A stretch of DNA of 64,000 nucleotides from positions 312,501 through 376,500 of the forward strand of contig DASPNR010000002.1 of assembly GCA_035626395.1 (NCBI GenBank). The letters are read 5' to 3'. The DNA comes from Candidatus Limnocylindrales bacterium (GTDB lineage Bacteria > Desulfobacterota > Binatia > UBA1149 > CAITLU01). Position numbers and translations under genes: made by a program. This document shows positions 1 to 8,319 of this stretch, piece after piece (the stretch's first letter is position 1; every line of letters begins with the position of its first letter). The notes under the pieces are model-generated. The model saw nothing but the letters and a program-made list of their open reading frames with translations, was not told where the DNA came from and made no database searches.

Positions 1-472
1 TGATCGTGCCGCTGAGGATGGCCGCGTAGCTCAGCGGGATCATCAGCTTGGAGACGGGGATGTCGTTCTTCTTGGCCCAGTCGTTGACGGCCGGCATGAA
101 CATCGCCACCACCGGCGTGTTGTTCATGAACGCGCTGATGAACGTCACCGGAAACATCATCTTGGCCAGAGCGCCGGTGATGGTGCGCGGCCGGCTGAGG
201 AACTTCTCGGTGATCAGGACGTTGCCGCCGGTGGCTTCCAGGCCGGCCACGACCACGTAGAGCACCGTGATCGTCATGATGCCCTGGTTCGAAAGGCCGG
301 CGAACGCCTCGCCCGCCGCCAGTACACCCGTCAAGAGCAGCAGCCCGACGCCGCCGACCAGGACGAGGTCGGTGGCGAGTTGCGTCAGCGCCAGCACCAA
401 CAGCACCGCAACCACCACGCCCATGGTCAGCCAGGCCTGCCAGCCCAACCCTCCCCAGATTGACCAATCCAT
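1..472 (-). CDS. SLC13/DASS-type anion permease (3' end outside window)
   Basis: This is the N-terminal 157 residues of a multi-spanning inner-membrane permease; the rest lies beyond base 1. Hydrophobic segments cover about residues 14-31, 36-55 and 65-83. The motif SAFMNNTPVVAMFMPAV near residue 124 is the conserved Asn-Asn-Thr hairpin of the SLC13/ArsB-like ion transporter superfamily, where sodium and anion ligands sit. Full-length members of this type often carry TrkA-C domains in the middle, which cannot be checked here. The ATG at 472 is followed directly by the first membrane helix. The gene is divergent from the DUF475 gene across about 190 bases. The substrate (sulfate, dicarboxylate or other anion) cannot be told from this fragment. 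Confidence 0.8.
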   Translation of the reverse strand, partial: MDWSIWGGLGWQAWLTMGVVVAVLLVLALTQLATDLVLVGGVGLLLLTGVLAAGEAFAGLSNQGIMTITVLYVVVAGLEATGGNVLITEKFLSRPRTITGALAKMMFPVTFISAFMNNTPVVAMFMPAVNDWAKKNDIPVSKLMIPLSYAAILSGTI

Positions 473-659
473 CTCGTCCGTCCTCTTTGGCTCTCGTGAG
501 CAGGTCGGGCTGAGCGCCCGGCTCGGCCACCTTTTACATGACCTTCGCATCCATTGCCGAACGCGCAGGTGCCGGTGGCACCCGGACCTCGCCCTGTGTA
601 TGCATGCCGTCCGGACGCGCACCCGCGTCGCTGCAACCTCAAACCCGACAGCTGGCGGA

Positions 660-1703
660 ATGAAGTACTTCTACAACTCCTTCCTCGTCACCTTTCTCGG
701 TCTGATCGCTGGCGCCTGGCTCGGCTGGGACCAGAGCGGCACCCTCGCGGGCGTCCTCACCACCGTCTTCATCGTGGCGGTGCTGGGCGTCCTGGAAGTG
801 TCGCTGTCCTTCGACAACGCCGTCGTCAACGCCACCGTACTCGAGCACATGGACCCGGTGTGGCAGCGCCGCTTCATCACCTGGGGCATCGCCATCGCCG
901 TCTTCGGTATGCGCATCGTGTTTCCGGTCGTGATCGTGGCGATCATCGCCCGCATAGGCCCGATCGATGCGGTGATGATGGCCGCGACCGATCCGGACGA
1001 GTACTCGCGCGTGCTGACGAGCGCCCACGTCTCGGTGTCCGCGTTCGGAGGCTCGTTCCTGGCCATGGTGGGCCTCAAGCACTTCTTCGATGCCGAAAAG
1101 GAGGTGCACTGGATCTCCGTCATCGAGCGGCCTCTGACCCGCCTCGGCCGCATAGCGTCCGTCGAGCTCGGCCTGTGCATGCTGCTTCTGTGGGCGATCG
1201 GACGGGAGCTTCCCGAACACGAGCAGATGACGTTCATGGTCTCGGGCATCTTCGGCCTTCTCACCTACATCGCGGTCGATGGGCTGTCGGCCATTCTCGA
1301 TGCGGAGTCGGCCGCAACGGCCGACGTGGCGGTCCGCTCCGGCTTCGCCTCTTTCATGTACCTGGAAGTGCTCGATGCCAGCTTCAGCTTCGACGGCGTG
1401 ATCGGCGCCTTCGCGCTGTCGAACAACCTCTTCATCATCGCGATCGGCCTCGGAATCGGCGCGATGTTCGTACGCAGCCTGACGATCATGCTGGTGAACA
1501 AGGGAACCCTGACCCAGTACCGCTACCTCGAGCACGGCGCCTTCTACGCCATCATCGCGCTCGGCGTCATCATGTTCCTGAAGACTCTGATGCACATCCC
1601 CGAGGCGATCACGGGCCTGATCGGCGCCAGCTTCATCGGCCTGGCCTTCTGGGATTCGGTGCGGCACAACCGGCGGCAGGCCAGAAGCCAGCTCGGCATC
1701 TGA
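660..1703 (+). CDS. DUF475 family integral membrane protein
   Basis: A 347-residue polytopic inner-membrane protein of the DUF475 family, which is distantly similar to TerC-type proteins. Two internally related motifs, SFDNAVVNA near residue 55 and SFDGVIGAFALS near residue 240, place acidic residues inside membrane helices, as in TerC-like presumed metal or ion transporters. Around eight hydrophobic helices are visible. A start far upstream at 267 is possible, but the extra 131 codons are Ser/Thr/Arg-rich and antisense to the divergent permease. The ATG at 660 opens on a membrane anchor and matches the family length. No experimentally proven function is known to me; a link to metal or stress tolerance is only inferred from TerC. 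Confidence 0.82.
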   Translation: MKYFYNSFLVTFLGLIAGAWLGWDQSGTLAGVLTTVFIVAVLGVLEVSLSFDNAVVNATVLEHMDPVWQRRFITWGIAIAVFGMRIVFPVVIVAIIARIGPIDAVMMAATDPDEYSRVLTSAHVSVSAFGGSFLAMVGLKHFFDAEKEVHWISVIERPLTRLGRIASVELGLCMLLLWAIGRELPEHEQMTFMVSGIFGLLTYIAVDGLSAILDAESAATADVAVRSGFASFMYLEVLDASFSFDGVIGAFALSNNLFIIAIGLGIGAMFVRSLTIMLVNKGTLTQYRYLEHGAFYAIIALGVIMFLKTLMHIPEAITGLIGASFIGLAFWDSVRHNRRQARSQLGI

Positions 1704-1713
1704 TCGACTGGCG

Positions 1714-1736
1714 GCGTCGCTGCGCGCCAGCGACGC
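1714..1736. terminator. Hairpin between convergent genes
   Basis: A perfect 9-bp GC-rich inverted repeat (arms 1714-1722 and 1728-1736, 5-base loop) lies in the 44 bases between the stop of the DUF475 gene and the stop of the haloperoxidase-like gene. It has no U-tract on either side, so it may act as a bidirectional or Rho-assisted transcript end or as an RNA 3' stabiliser rather than a classic intrinsic terminator. Confidence 0.45.
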
Positions 1737-1747
1737 GTGCGTGACCG

Positions 1748-4321
1748 TCAGGGAACGGCGGTGCCGTCGAAGAACTGCTTGGCCAGCAGCCAGGCATCCT
1801 GGCCGATGGCAGCCCCCATCGTCCGGCCGGCGTAATCGTCGGCCCATACGTGGATGCCCGAGAGACGGCGCGAGATGCCGGCGTCGTCGGCCGCATCGAA
1901 GTAAGTTGCCCACTGCAGCGAGATGTCCTCGGCAGGGCCTGCCTCGAACGCCAGGCCTCCCTCGGGCACGTGCACCTCGTGAATCCCGCCAGGGAAGAAC
2001 GAATCGCCGGTGATGGCCGTCATCACCTCGGCGGCGGCACGGCTGAACGTGCTGTGGCCCGAGACGTAGCCAGGGAACGCCGGGGAGACGAAAGTCGACA
2101 GCTGGTACGGCACCCAGTCGATGGCGCGGATCCAGTCCGCACCCGCATACTGCGTGTCGGGATTGGCGGGATTGCCGCCCCAGGCAAGGATCGCGATCTG
2201 CCCCTCGTTTCCGGCAAGATGCGCATGCCGCTCTCCGGGCGCCGTCGTCAGCGGCGTGATCAGCTCGACCAGCCCCGGCTCCAGCGGCAGGCCTTCGGGG
2301 TCGTAGTTGTCGCTCATGGGGTCGGAGGACTGTCCCTTGCTCGCCATGTAGCGGATCATCGAGATGGGCCGCGGGTAGTCGTAGACGCGCTTGACGTTCC
2401 AGGCGGCCACGGCCGCGTCGTGCAGAGCGCCGTTGAGAGCCAGATACAGCTTCACGTCCCACTCCAGCTCCTCGATGAGCGGACCGGCTCCTTCGAACCG
2501 CCGCTCGAAATCCGGATGCGACGAGACCTCGTTGGCGATCGTGTTCCAGTGTCCTGGAGGCGTCTCGGACGCCGGACCATCGGCCCAGAACTCGGCCGTC
2601 ACTCGCGTCCAGTCCGCACGCCGCACCACGTTGGCGGCATAGGGTGCGCCTGTGGCCGGATTGAGCGGATGTCCGGTGCCGTCGTCGGTGCCCAGGCTGC
2701 TGTTGCCGCGCGCGCCGGGCGAGATGTCCATCGTCGTCGCGTCGCCGCCGTCGACGTGGCTGCTGTAGCGGATGACCTCGAGCACGGCCTCCTTGAACTC
2801 CTCATCGCCGACGCCGCCGAGGTACGGAGGGTCGCCCGGATCCTGGTAGACGTCGGTCGGAAGCGCGCGGGTGAGCGCGAACGGAGCGACGTCGCCCCAG
2901 TGCGGGCCGAGGAAGCTCTGCGTATTGCTGGCGATCGGCGTGCCGTTTTGCGCCAGGATCACCGACAGCGTCAGGGGCTGCCAGCGATTGGGATCGTCCA
3001 TGTCGGCGCCCGGCTGCTGGACGATCAGCGGCTCGTTGACCGGCGCGTAGCCCGTCGTGTCGTTGTAGGCGGCGCTTTCGTTGGAGCCGTCGGTCACGCC
3101 GTAGTCGATGACGGCCTGCCCGATGCGGTTGCCGACCGCGACGGGGCCGTCTCCGGTGGTCGTCGTATCGGAGGGATCGTAGCCGTAGACGGCCATGCGG
3201 TAGTCGAACAGCGTATGCGCGGTGAACGCTGCTATCGAGGATGCGAACCGGTGGCGCAGGAGCCGGTAGGCTGCGTGGCTGATCGCCTGGTGCCTCTCGC
3301 TCTGCAGATCGAACACTGCCGGCGTCTCGCTGACGAGGTAGGGATCGCCGGAGCCGTTGTACGCCACCCATGCATCGTACATGGCCACGGACAGGTGGAA
3401 GAGGTTTCGCGCATGCACGGTCGGCCGCGGCGTGTCGCGGCGAATCGCTTCGAGCAGCGTCTCGTCCCACACGTGCGCGACCGACTCGGCCGGCGGCGCA
3501 GGAAAGAAGCAGGAGCCGTTGACGGCCGCGTCGTCGTAGAGATCGCACAGACCTTCGACGTCGTCGGCCACTCCGAGGCCTTCGCATTGCGCGCACGATG
3601 CACGCTGATCGATGCACGCGGCCAGCGCCGAAAGCGCGACGCCCGCGCAGTCGCCGGGCGCCGCATCGGCGACGGCCGTGCCCGCGCAGGCCGCCGAAAT
3701 CGAGCTCTGAGCCTTGGCGACCGCCTTGGCGATCTTGCCCTGCGGGTCCGTGTCGAGGCAGGTGCTCTGTGCAATCCCATTGAGGAACTGCGCGCTCTGC
3801 AGCCCCTTGTCGACGCAGCGCTGATGCTCCTTGAGCCGGACCTTGAGGATCTGCGCCATCGCCTTGGCAATGGCCGTCTGACACAGCGCACCGCCGGGAT
3901 CCGTGCTGGCGTCCAGGATGGCCGCGTCGACGTCTGCGCCGAACACGGCCTCGACGGGGACGACCTGCTGATAGCCGGCCACGACGTCGGCGGCCGAGCG
4001 TGCGCCGAAGCTCGGCGCGGCGGCGCACCGCGAATCCTGCGCCGCCTGAACCTTGGCGGCAGCGGCGGCAATGCGGCCGTCGGGGTCGGAGGACAGGCAC
4101 AGGGCGGCCGAGCCCGCGCCCTCGGTCGCATCATCGATGCATGCGACCATGTGCTTGCCGACCACGCCCGACAGCTTGGCGCCCGCCTTGTGGAGGGCGT
4201 TCTGGCAGGCCTGCTGCGCCGAACTCTGCCGCTGCGCGAGCGCATTGGCCGGCGCCAGCATCAGCGCGAGCAGACCAATGGCAAGCAGACTTTTGGAACC
4301 TCGGAACGGATGTGAAGACAC
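1748..4321 (-). CDS. Secreted vanadium-haloperoxidase/PAP2-like protein with N-terminal Cys repeats
   Basis: The 857-residue product begins with a signal peptide ending near ANALA. About 250 residues of Cys-containing repeats follow; the LCxxxDPxGxIAxAxAK pattern occurs twice, followed by a CAQC segment. The rest is a vanadium-dependent haloperoxidase/PAP2-type catalytic domain. The oxyanion pocket residues can be read: K and R in KRVYDYPRP (about residues 644-651), SGHS (about 754) and R..GIH in SRRLSGIHVWADD (about 824). The family oxidises halides with H2O2 or acts as an acid phosphatase; which applies here is unknown. The GTG at 4321 gives a compact signal peptide; ATGs at 4351 and 4375 are alternatives. 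It appears to be a single-gene unit, and the next minus-strand gene is 133 bases beyond 4376. Confidence 0.85.
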   Translation of the reverse strand: MSSHPFRGSKSLLAIGLLALMLAPANALAQRQSSAQQACQNALHKAGAKLSGVVGKHMVACIDDATEGAGSAALCLSSDPDGRIAAAAAKVQAAQDSRCAAAPSFGARSAADVVAGYQQVVPVEAVFGADVDAAILDASTDPGGALCQTAIAKAMAQILKVRLKEHQRCVDKGLQSAQFLNGIAQSTCLDTDPQGKIAKAVAKAQSSISAACAGTAVADAAPGDCAGVALSALAACIDQRASCAQCEGLGVADDVEGLCDLYDDAAVNGSCFFPAPPAESVAHVWDETLLEAIRRDTPRPTVHARNLFHLSVAMYDAWVAYNGSGDPYLVSETPAVFDLQSERHQAISHAAYRLLRHRFASSIAAFTAHTLFDYRMAVYGYDPSDTTTTGDGPVAVGNRIGQAVIDYGVTDGSNESAAYNDTTGYAPVNEPLIVQQPGADMDDPNRWQPLTLSVILAQNGTPIASNTQSFLGPHWGDVAPFALTRALPTDVYQDPGDPPYLGGVGDEEFKEAVLEVIRYSSHVDGGDATTMDISPGARGNSSLGTDDGTGHPLNPATGAPYAANVVRRADWTRVTAEFWADGPASETPPGHWNTIANEVSSHPDFERRFEGAGPLIEELEWDVKLYLALNGALHDAAVAAWNVKRVYDYPRPISMIRYMASKGQSSDPMSDNYDPEGLPLEPGLVELITPLTTAPGERHAHLAGNEGQIAILAWGGNPANPDTQYAGADWIRAIDWVPYQLSTFVSPAFPGYVSGHSTFSRAAAEVMTAITGDSFFPGGIHEVHVPEGGLAFEAGPAEDISLQWATYFDAADDAGISRRLSGIHVWADDYAGRTMGAAIGQDAWLLAKQFFDGTAVP

Positions 4322-4509
4322 GCCGCAGCCCCCCGTGCGTAGGAGACTCCCCATACCACGGGCAAGGTGGTGCACGGAAGACGGCTTCTTCGTCCCGGCC
4401 GAGGTCGGCGGCGCAGTGCGCCCCCGCGCCGGCCGCGGCGGCCGATCGTGGCTTCAGCCGCGCGCGAGCGCGCCGTACGCGGCGGCCGCGAGGCGATCGC
4501 TGCCGCAGG

Positions 4510-5805
4510 CTAACGGCCTGCGGCGATGATCGCCGACAGCTCGAAATAGCTCTCGGTCGTCCCTTCCTTGTCGCCCAGGTTCACGTACCAGCCCTGCTCG
4601 CCGGGGAAGCGGGCGCTCGGCAGCGCACAGTAGGTCGCGTGCTCGAGCTGCATGTCCACCATCGTGATCGATGGATTGTAGCTGACCTCGTAGTCGAACC
4701 CGTACTTGGCGCCCGGGAAGGGGTGCGTGGCGTACATGAAGTTGTTGATCCACACCTTCCAGAGCTCGTTGTTGGTGTCGTAGATGTCGGTGAACGGGAT
4801 GCGATAACTGTCCTGGTCCAGATAGATCACGCGCTTGCCGTAGGCGTACTGCGGAAACTTCGCCTTGCCCTCCACCACCCAGACCTTGCGCGGCTCCCAC
4901 GCACTGCTGTGCATGAAGTCGCCCGACGGCTCCTGCCAGGCCACCGGAATCTTCTCGGCGTGGAACGACCCCAGCAGGGTCTTCTCGCCCAGATACTTCC
5001 AGTTGAACCAGCCGACGTTGCCCGCATAGCCCGCATAGCTGTCCTGGTCGGTGTCCTGCCCGAACAATGCATCGGACCGCTGCGCGCTCGACAGCCGGCG
5101 CACGCGCCGCAGCTGCGGCAGATACAGCCACGTATCGTCCTGGCGGGTATGATCGATGTAGCGGTTGAACGTGAAGCCGGTGCCCTTGAGATCGAAGGGC
5201 TCGATCAGCGGATACAGCGCTTCCTTGTATCGCACGTTGTCGCGGTTGGGCATCTCCGGCTTCGGATCCACCTGGACGCGCTCGCGGAAGTAGAGCCGGC
5301 GGATGTGATCGATCAGGAAGTGCCGCTCCACGCGCACCGGATCGCCGCCCTTGCCCACCGCGCCCGTGTCGCAGTCGAAGTTGCGCAGGTCGAGGTCGTC
5401 GACCGCAATGGCGGCGTTGAAGTTGAACATGTGCTTGGCGCCGGCCTGCGGGTCCTCCGGCGACACCGTCGTGAACGGCAGACCCGCCACGTGATTGATC
5501 AGGTGCGTCGAGTCCGGGGAGATCTTCACCTGCGCCGAATACTGCTCGGTGGCGGCGACGAAGGGCGGCGGCATCTCGACCTTCTTGTACGGGCCGACCT
5601 TGATCTCGGCGCCACGCTCGACGATCCATTCGATGGAGGGGCTGATGACATCGCTGTACTCCTTGACGTTGCCGGCGTCGATGACGGTCCCCGGCGGAGG
5701 GACGCCGGCTTCGGTCGACGGCGCCACGAACGCGGCAAAAATCAGGGATGCGATAAGAAGCGGGCCGGTGGTCGGTCGGCCCGCGCGGTTGGGCGGCTGA
5801 TTCAC
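4510..5805 (-). CDS. DUF1329 family secreted protein
   Basis: A 431-residue protein with a signal peptide (hydrophobic stretch about residues 14-30, ending APSTEA) followed by a DUF1329 domain. Recognisable stretches include RLYFRERVQVDP, the aromatic DDTWLYLPQLRRVRR and the C-terminal DYEVSYNPSITMVD. DUF1329 proteins resemble LolA/LolB-like outer-membrane lipoprotein-sensor folds. In proteobacteria they are often found with DUF1302 and MMPL/RND exporters, none of which is in this window. The start is GTG at 5805, because AGAAGGAGAA sits six bases upstream; a longer reading frame to 5916 adds an Arg-rich segment before the signal peptide. A role in envelope lipid or hydrophobic-compound trafficking is inference from the family. 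Confidence 0.87.
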   Translation of the reverse strand: MNQPPNRAGRPTTGPLLIASLIFAAFVAPSTEAGVPPPGTVIDAGNVKEYSDVISPSIEWIVERGAEIKVGPYKKVEMPPPFVAATEQYSAQVKISPDSTHLINHVAGLPFTTVSPEDPQAGAKHMFNFNAAIAVDDLDLRNFDCDTGAVGKGGDPVRVERHFLIDHIRRLYFRERVQVDPKPEMPNRDNVRYKEALYPLIEPFDLKGTGFTFNRYIDHTRQDDTWLYLPQLRRVRRLSSAQRSDALFGQDTDQDSYAGYAGNVGWFNWKYLGEKTLLGSFHAEKIPVAWQEPSGDFMHSSAWEPRKVWVVEGKAKFPQYAYGKRVIYLDQDSYRIPFTDIYDTNNELWKVWINNFMYATHPFPGAKYGFDYEVSYNPSITMVDMQLEHATYCALPSARFPGEQGWYVNLGDKEGTTESYFELSAIIAAGR

Positions 5806-5953
5806 GCGAGTTCTCCTTCTGAAAAACACGGGCGCGCCAGGGTCGGTGCGAGAGCGCGACCTCTGGTCACGTGCCTCGGTGACACTCCTGGAATAGCTGC
5901 ATCTTTGAATGCCCATGCCAGGTTGGCAATGGGGAGATGCGCGGGTTGGGGGG

Positions 5954-6027
5954 CGCGCCCGGCCCGATTCGAACGGGCGACCTACGGGTTCGAAGCCCGG
6001 TGCTCTATCCAGCTGAGCTACGGGCGC
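5954..6027 (-). tRNA. tRNA-Arg (anticodon UCG)
   Basis: The minus strand folds into a complete cloverleaf. It has a 7-bp acceptor stem (GCGCCCG/CGGGCGC), a D stem GCUC/GAGC with loop AGCUGGAUA, an anticodon loop CUUCGAA giving anticodon UCG, and a T arm GCCCG-UUCGAAU-CGGGC. Four of five anticodon-stem pairs are Watson-Crick; the 27:43 position is a C:U mismatch. The 3' CCA is not encoded, so it would be added by nucleotidyltransferase. It would decode CGA (and possibly wobble to CGG). Confidence 0.95.
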
Positions 6028-6078
6028 GCAATCGTTCGGAAGCTAGAAAGGACGCTGCGCGTTGGCAACGCACGCCCC

Positions 6079-6339
6079 TCACAGGCGGACGAGGATCGTG
6101 ACTGCCACGCCGAGAGCGAGTCCCCACATCACGTCCTTCTCGGTCGCCGAGGCACGGCTCGGAAGGATCTCGAGCGCGACGGCCCGCAACACGAACAGCA
6201 CGCCCAGGACGCCGATGGCCCACAGCATGCCCGGAAGATCGTCATTGCCGCGCGCGCGGCTGGCCTCGCGCGACAGATGAAAGAGGAAGGCCAGGATGCC
6301 GGCAACCCCGCTGATGCGAATCAGACGAATGACGATCAT
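6079..6339 (-). CDS. Small membrane protein (86 aa), unknown function
   Basis: I do not recognise a family. The 86-residue product has three hydrophobic segments (about residues 8-22, 38-57 and 70-85), consistent with a three-helix inner-membrane protein. A polar, charged linker ([11 protein letters not shown]) lies between the first two. The ATG at 6339 is the first codon whose downstream frame has high third-position G+C. It lies 52 bases from the tRNA gene and follows another small membrane-protein gene on the same strand after 86 bases. Confidence 0.6.
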   Translation of the reverse strand: MIVIRLIRISGVAGILAFLFHLSREASRARGNDDLPGMLWAIGVLGVLFVLRAVALEILPSRASATEKDVMWGLALGVAVTILVRL

Positions 6340-6425
6340 CGCGGGCTCGGGCCTTGGGCGTGGCGCCGCGTCGGCACGGCAGCGGACACTGTCAATGGAA
6401 AAGGCGAAGGACGCCCGGTCGGCGC

Positions 6426-6614
6426 CTACTCTTCGACGACTTTGGCCGAGGCGGCCAGACGCAGGAGCTCGGCCTTCTCCTTGTCGCCCGATGCGGCCAG
6501 CTTCTCCCAGTGCCGCTGACGCCACGGCTTGAGCACGTACTCGTCGAGGAAGATGACCAGAAAGCTGAAGCCGAGGACGATGACCGTCGAGCTCCATATG
6601 TCGAGTTCGTACAT
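6426..6614 (-). CDS. Small single-pass membrane protein (62 aa)
   Basis: The 62-residue product has one N-terminal transmembrane helix (about residues 8-25) and a charged C-terminal tail rich in Glu, Lys and Ala (EKLAASGDKEKAELLRLAASAKVVEE) that could form a cytoplasmic amphipathic helix. A clear AGGAG lies about nine bases before the ATG at 6614. No family is recognised; the layout resembles small membrane-anchored accessory or chaperone-like subunits. It may be co-transcribed with the 86-residue membrane protein downstream. Confidence 0.65.
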   Translation of the reverse strand: MYELDIWSSTVIVLGFSFLVIFLDEYVLKPWRQRHWEKLAASGDKEKAELLRLAASAKVVEE

Positions 6615-6781
6615 TCGCGCGTCTCCTGAGTGCTCCGGCAGTGGACCTGCGGCGGGACCGCCGGCGGGTCGCTCCTCTTAGTCGCCGACCGCTGCAATGT
6701 CCATGCGGGATCAGCAGTTTTTTCCGACCGGCGGATCCTGGTGCTCGCCCTGCAAGGCGGCCGCAGTGCCGTGCAGCGGGC

Positions 6782-7972
6782 TCAGGCGCCACTGCCGCGT
6801 CGAATGGCTCCCTTCCCGAAGCGGCCGACGATATCGTCCAGCGCCTGGTTGAGCGCCTTGCTGCGCCGGTCCTCCTCCCCTTGGAACAGGCCGAGCTGGA
6901 CGGGGCGCTCGCCGTCCAGGTTGCTGATCTGGACGCCGATCAGCCGCACCGCCGTCCGCTCGGCCTCGGCCCGCCACAGCGCGATGGCCGTCTGGGCGAT
7001 GGTCGGGCCGTCGTCGGTCGGCCGAGGCAGGGTCTGCGCCCGCGTGAAGAGCTTCCATTGTGCCCGCGGCCCCGATGGCCGCCATTTCACCGTGACGGTG
7101 CGTCCGGCCAGACCGTCGGCGCGCAGCCGGCGTGCGACGGTCTCGGCATGCGCCAGGATGGTGGCCTCCAGCAGCTCCGGGTCCAGCGCGTCCTCGGGAA
7201 AGGTGTTCTCCTCCCCGTACGACTTGCGGCCGCGGTCGGCTTCGACCGTCCGCAGGTCGTCGCCGCGCGCGAGGCCCTGCAGCAGCGGCGCCCACGAGCC
7301 GAGCTCGCGCTCCAGACGCTCGCTGTCGAAATCGGCGAGCTGGCCAATGGTGGCGATGCCCAGGGAATGAAGCCGCTTCTCGGTGGTCGGCCCGACGCCC
7401 CAGATCTCGCCCACCGGCAGCGGCCGCAGGAATGCGTCCGCCTGCTCGGGCGCGACGAGCAGCATCCCGTCGGGCTTGGCACGCGCCGAGGCGATCTTGG
7501 CGACGAGCTTGCCGGGGCCTCCGCCGACCGACACCGGCAGCGCGAGCTCGGCTCGGATGTCGCGGCGGATACGCTCGGCGATGGCGGCCGGTGGCCCGAA
7601 CAGCTTGCGGCAGCCCGTCACGTCCAGATACGCCTCATCGAGCGACAGCGGCTCAACCAGCGGCGTATAGCGATAGAAGATCTCACGCACGGCAGCCGCG
7701 ATGCGGCCGTAGTGCGACATGCGCGGCGGCAGGTAGACGCCCTGCGGACACAGGCTGCGGGCCTTGGCGGTGGGCATCGCCGAGCGCACGCCGAAGCGCC
7801 GCGCTTCGTACGAGGCGGCGCAAACGACGCCGCGGCGGCCCGTGCCGCCGACGATCACGGGCTTGCCGGCCAGCTCGGGCCGGTCGCGCTGCTCGACGGA
7901 CGCGTAGAACGCATCCATGTCGGCATGAAGGATTGCAGGGCTGGAGCCGCGTGGTTCGGTCGAATTGCTCAG
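6782..7972 (-). CDS. dinB: DNA polymerase IV (Y-family translesion polymerase), probable CTG start
   Basis: Pol IV copies damaged templates and extends mismatched primers during the DNA-damage response. The product shows the Y-family catalytic motifs HADMDAFYASVE (first carboxylate), YEARRFGVRSAMP, and SLDEAYLDVTG (catalytic Asp-Glu), then the helix-hairpin-helix GEIWGVGPTTEKRL and the little-finger domain. It ends at QLGLFQGEE plus about 25 residues, without an obvious canonical QLxLF-terminal clamp motif, although QLGLF is close to that consensus. A frame open to ATG 8065 exists. However, its first 31 codons have poor third-position G+C, whereas the overlapping small gene is strongly biased. 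CTG at 7972 overlaps that gene's stop as CTGA. No ATG, GTG or TTG lies in between. Confidence 0.9.
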   Translation of the reverse strand: MSNSTEPRGSSPAILHADMDAFYASVEQRDRPELAGKPVIVGGTGRRGVVCAASYEARRFGVRSAMPTAKARSLCPQGVYLPPRMSHYGRIAAAVREIFYRYTPLVEPLSLDEAYLDVTGCRKLFGPPAAIAERIRRDIRAELALPVSVGGGPGKLVAKIASARAKPDGMLLVAPEQADAFLRPLPVGEIWGVGPTTEKRLHSLGIATIGQLADFDSERLERELGSWAPLLQGLARGDDLRTVEADRGRKSYGEENTFPEDALDPELLEATILAHAETVARRLRADGLAGRTVTVKWRPSGPRAQWKLFTRAQTLPRPTDDGPTIAQTAIALWRAEAERTAVRLIGVQISNLDGERPVQLGLFQGEEDRRSKALNQALDDIVGRFGKGAIRRGSGA

Positions 7973-8211
7973 CGCAGCAGCACCAAAGCGATCAGCCAGC
8001 TCGAGATGAAAACCGAGGCGATCAGCGACAGGCCCACGAAGCGCCAGAACAGCGGGCTCGGCCATGCGAAGCGCGGATCGCCCAATGTCGAGCTTCGCGG
8101 CGACGAAGGCCGAAACGGCGCGTGCAGGCGCCGGACGACGGGATCGTTCCCGCCAATGCTGCCGAAGCGGCGGGCCGAAGACGAAAAGGTGCTACGACTT
8201 CTACGGTCCAT
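7969..8211 (-). CDS. Small C-tail-anchored membrane protein upstream of dinB
   Basis: The 80-residue product has a basic, Ser/Arg-rich N-terminal half and one C-terminal hydrophobic helix (about residues 56-79, FVGLSLIASVFISSWLIALVLL). Codons over the helix end in G or C in 25 of 27 cases. This argues that this frame, not the alternative dinB extension, is translated here. GGGGTGA lies just upstream of the ATG at 8211. The stop overlaps the proposed dinB start by four bases, suggesting translational coupling. The family is not recognised. The ORF is also open to a codon at 8301. Confidence 0.55.
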   Translation of the reverse strand: MDRRSRSTFSSSARRFGSIGGNDPVVRRLHAPFRPSSPRSSTLGDPRFAWPSPLFWRFVGLSLIASVFISSWLIALVLLR

Positions 8212-8319
8212 GGCGTCACCCCAAGAGGTTGGGTCGGTCTGCGCCCCCGAGCCGTGCGGCCCCCTTACATAAACACCAGATCCCGCCCCGGTGGAAGACA
8301 CCCTGCGGGGTAAATGCTG

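Noticed and set aside
1850..4315. Long open frame on the plus strand, 821 codons
   Set aside because: It lies antisense to the haloperoxidase-like gene and is Arg/Gly/Val-rich without any recognisable domain, a typical byproduct of high G+C third positions.
6700..6740. T-run at 6718-6723 as an intrinsic terminator
   Set aside because: No stable hairpin directly precedes it on the plus strand and no plus-strand gene ends there.
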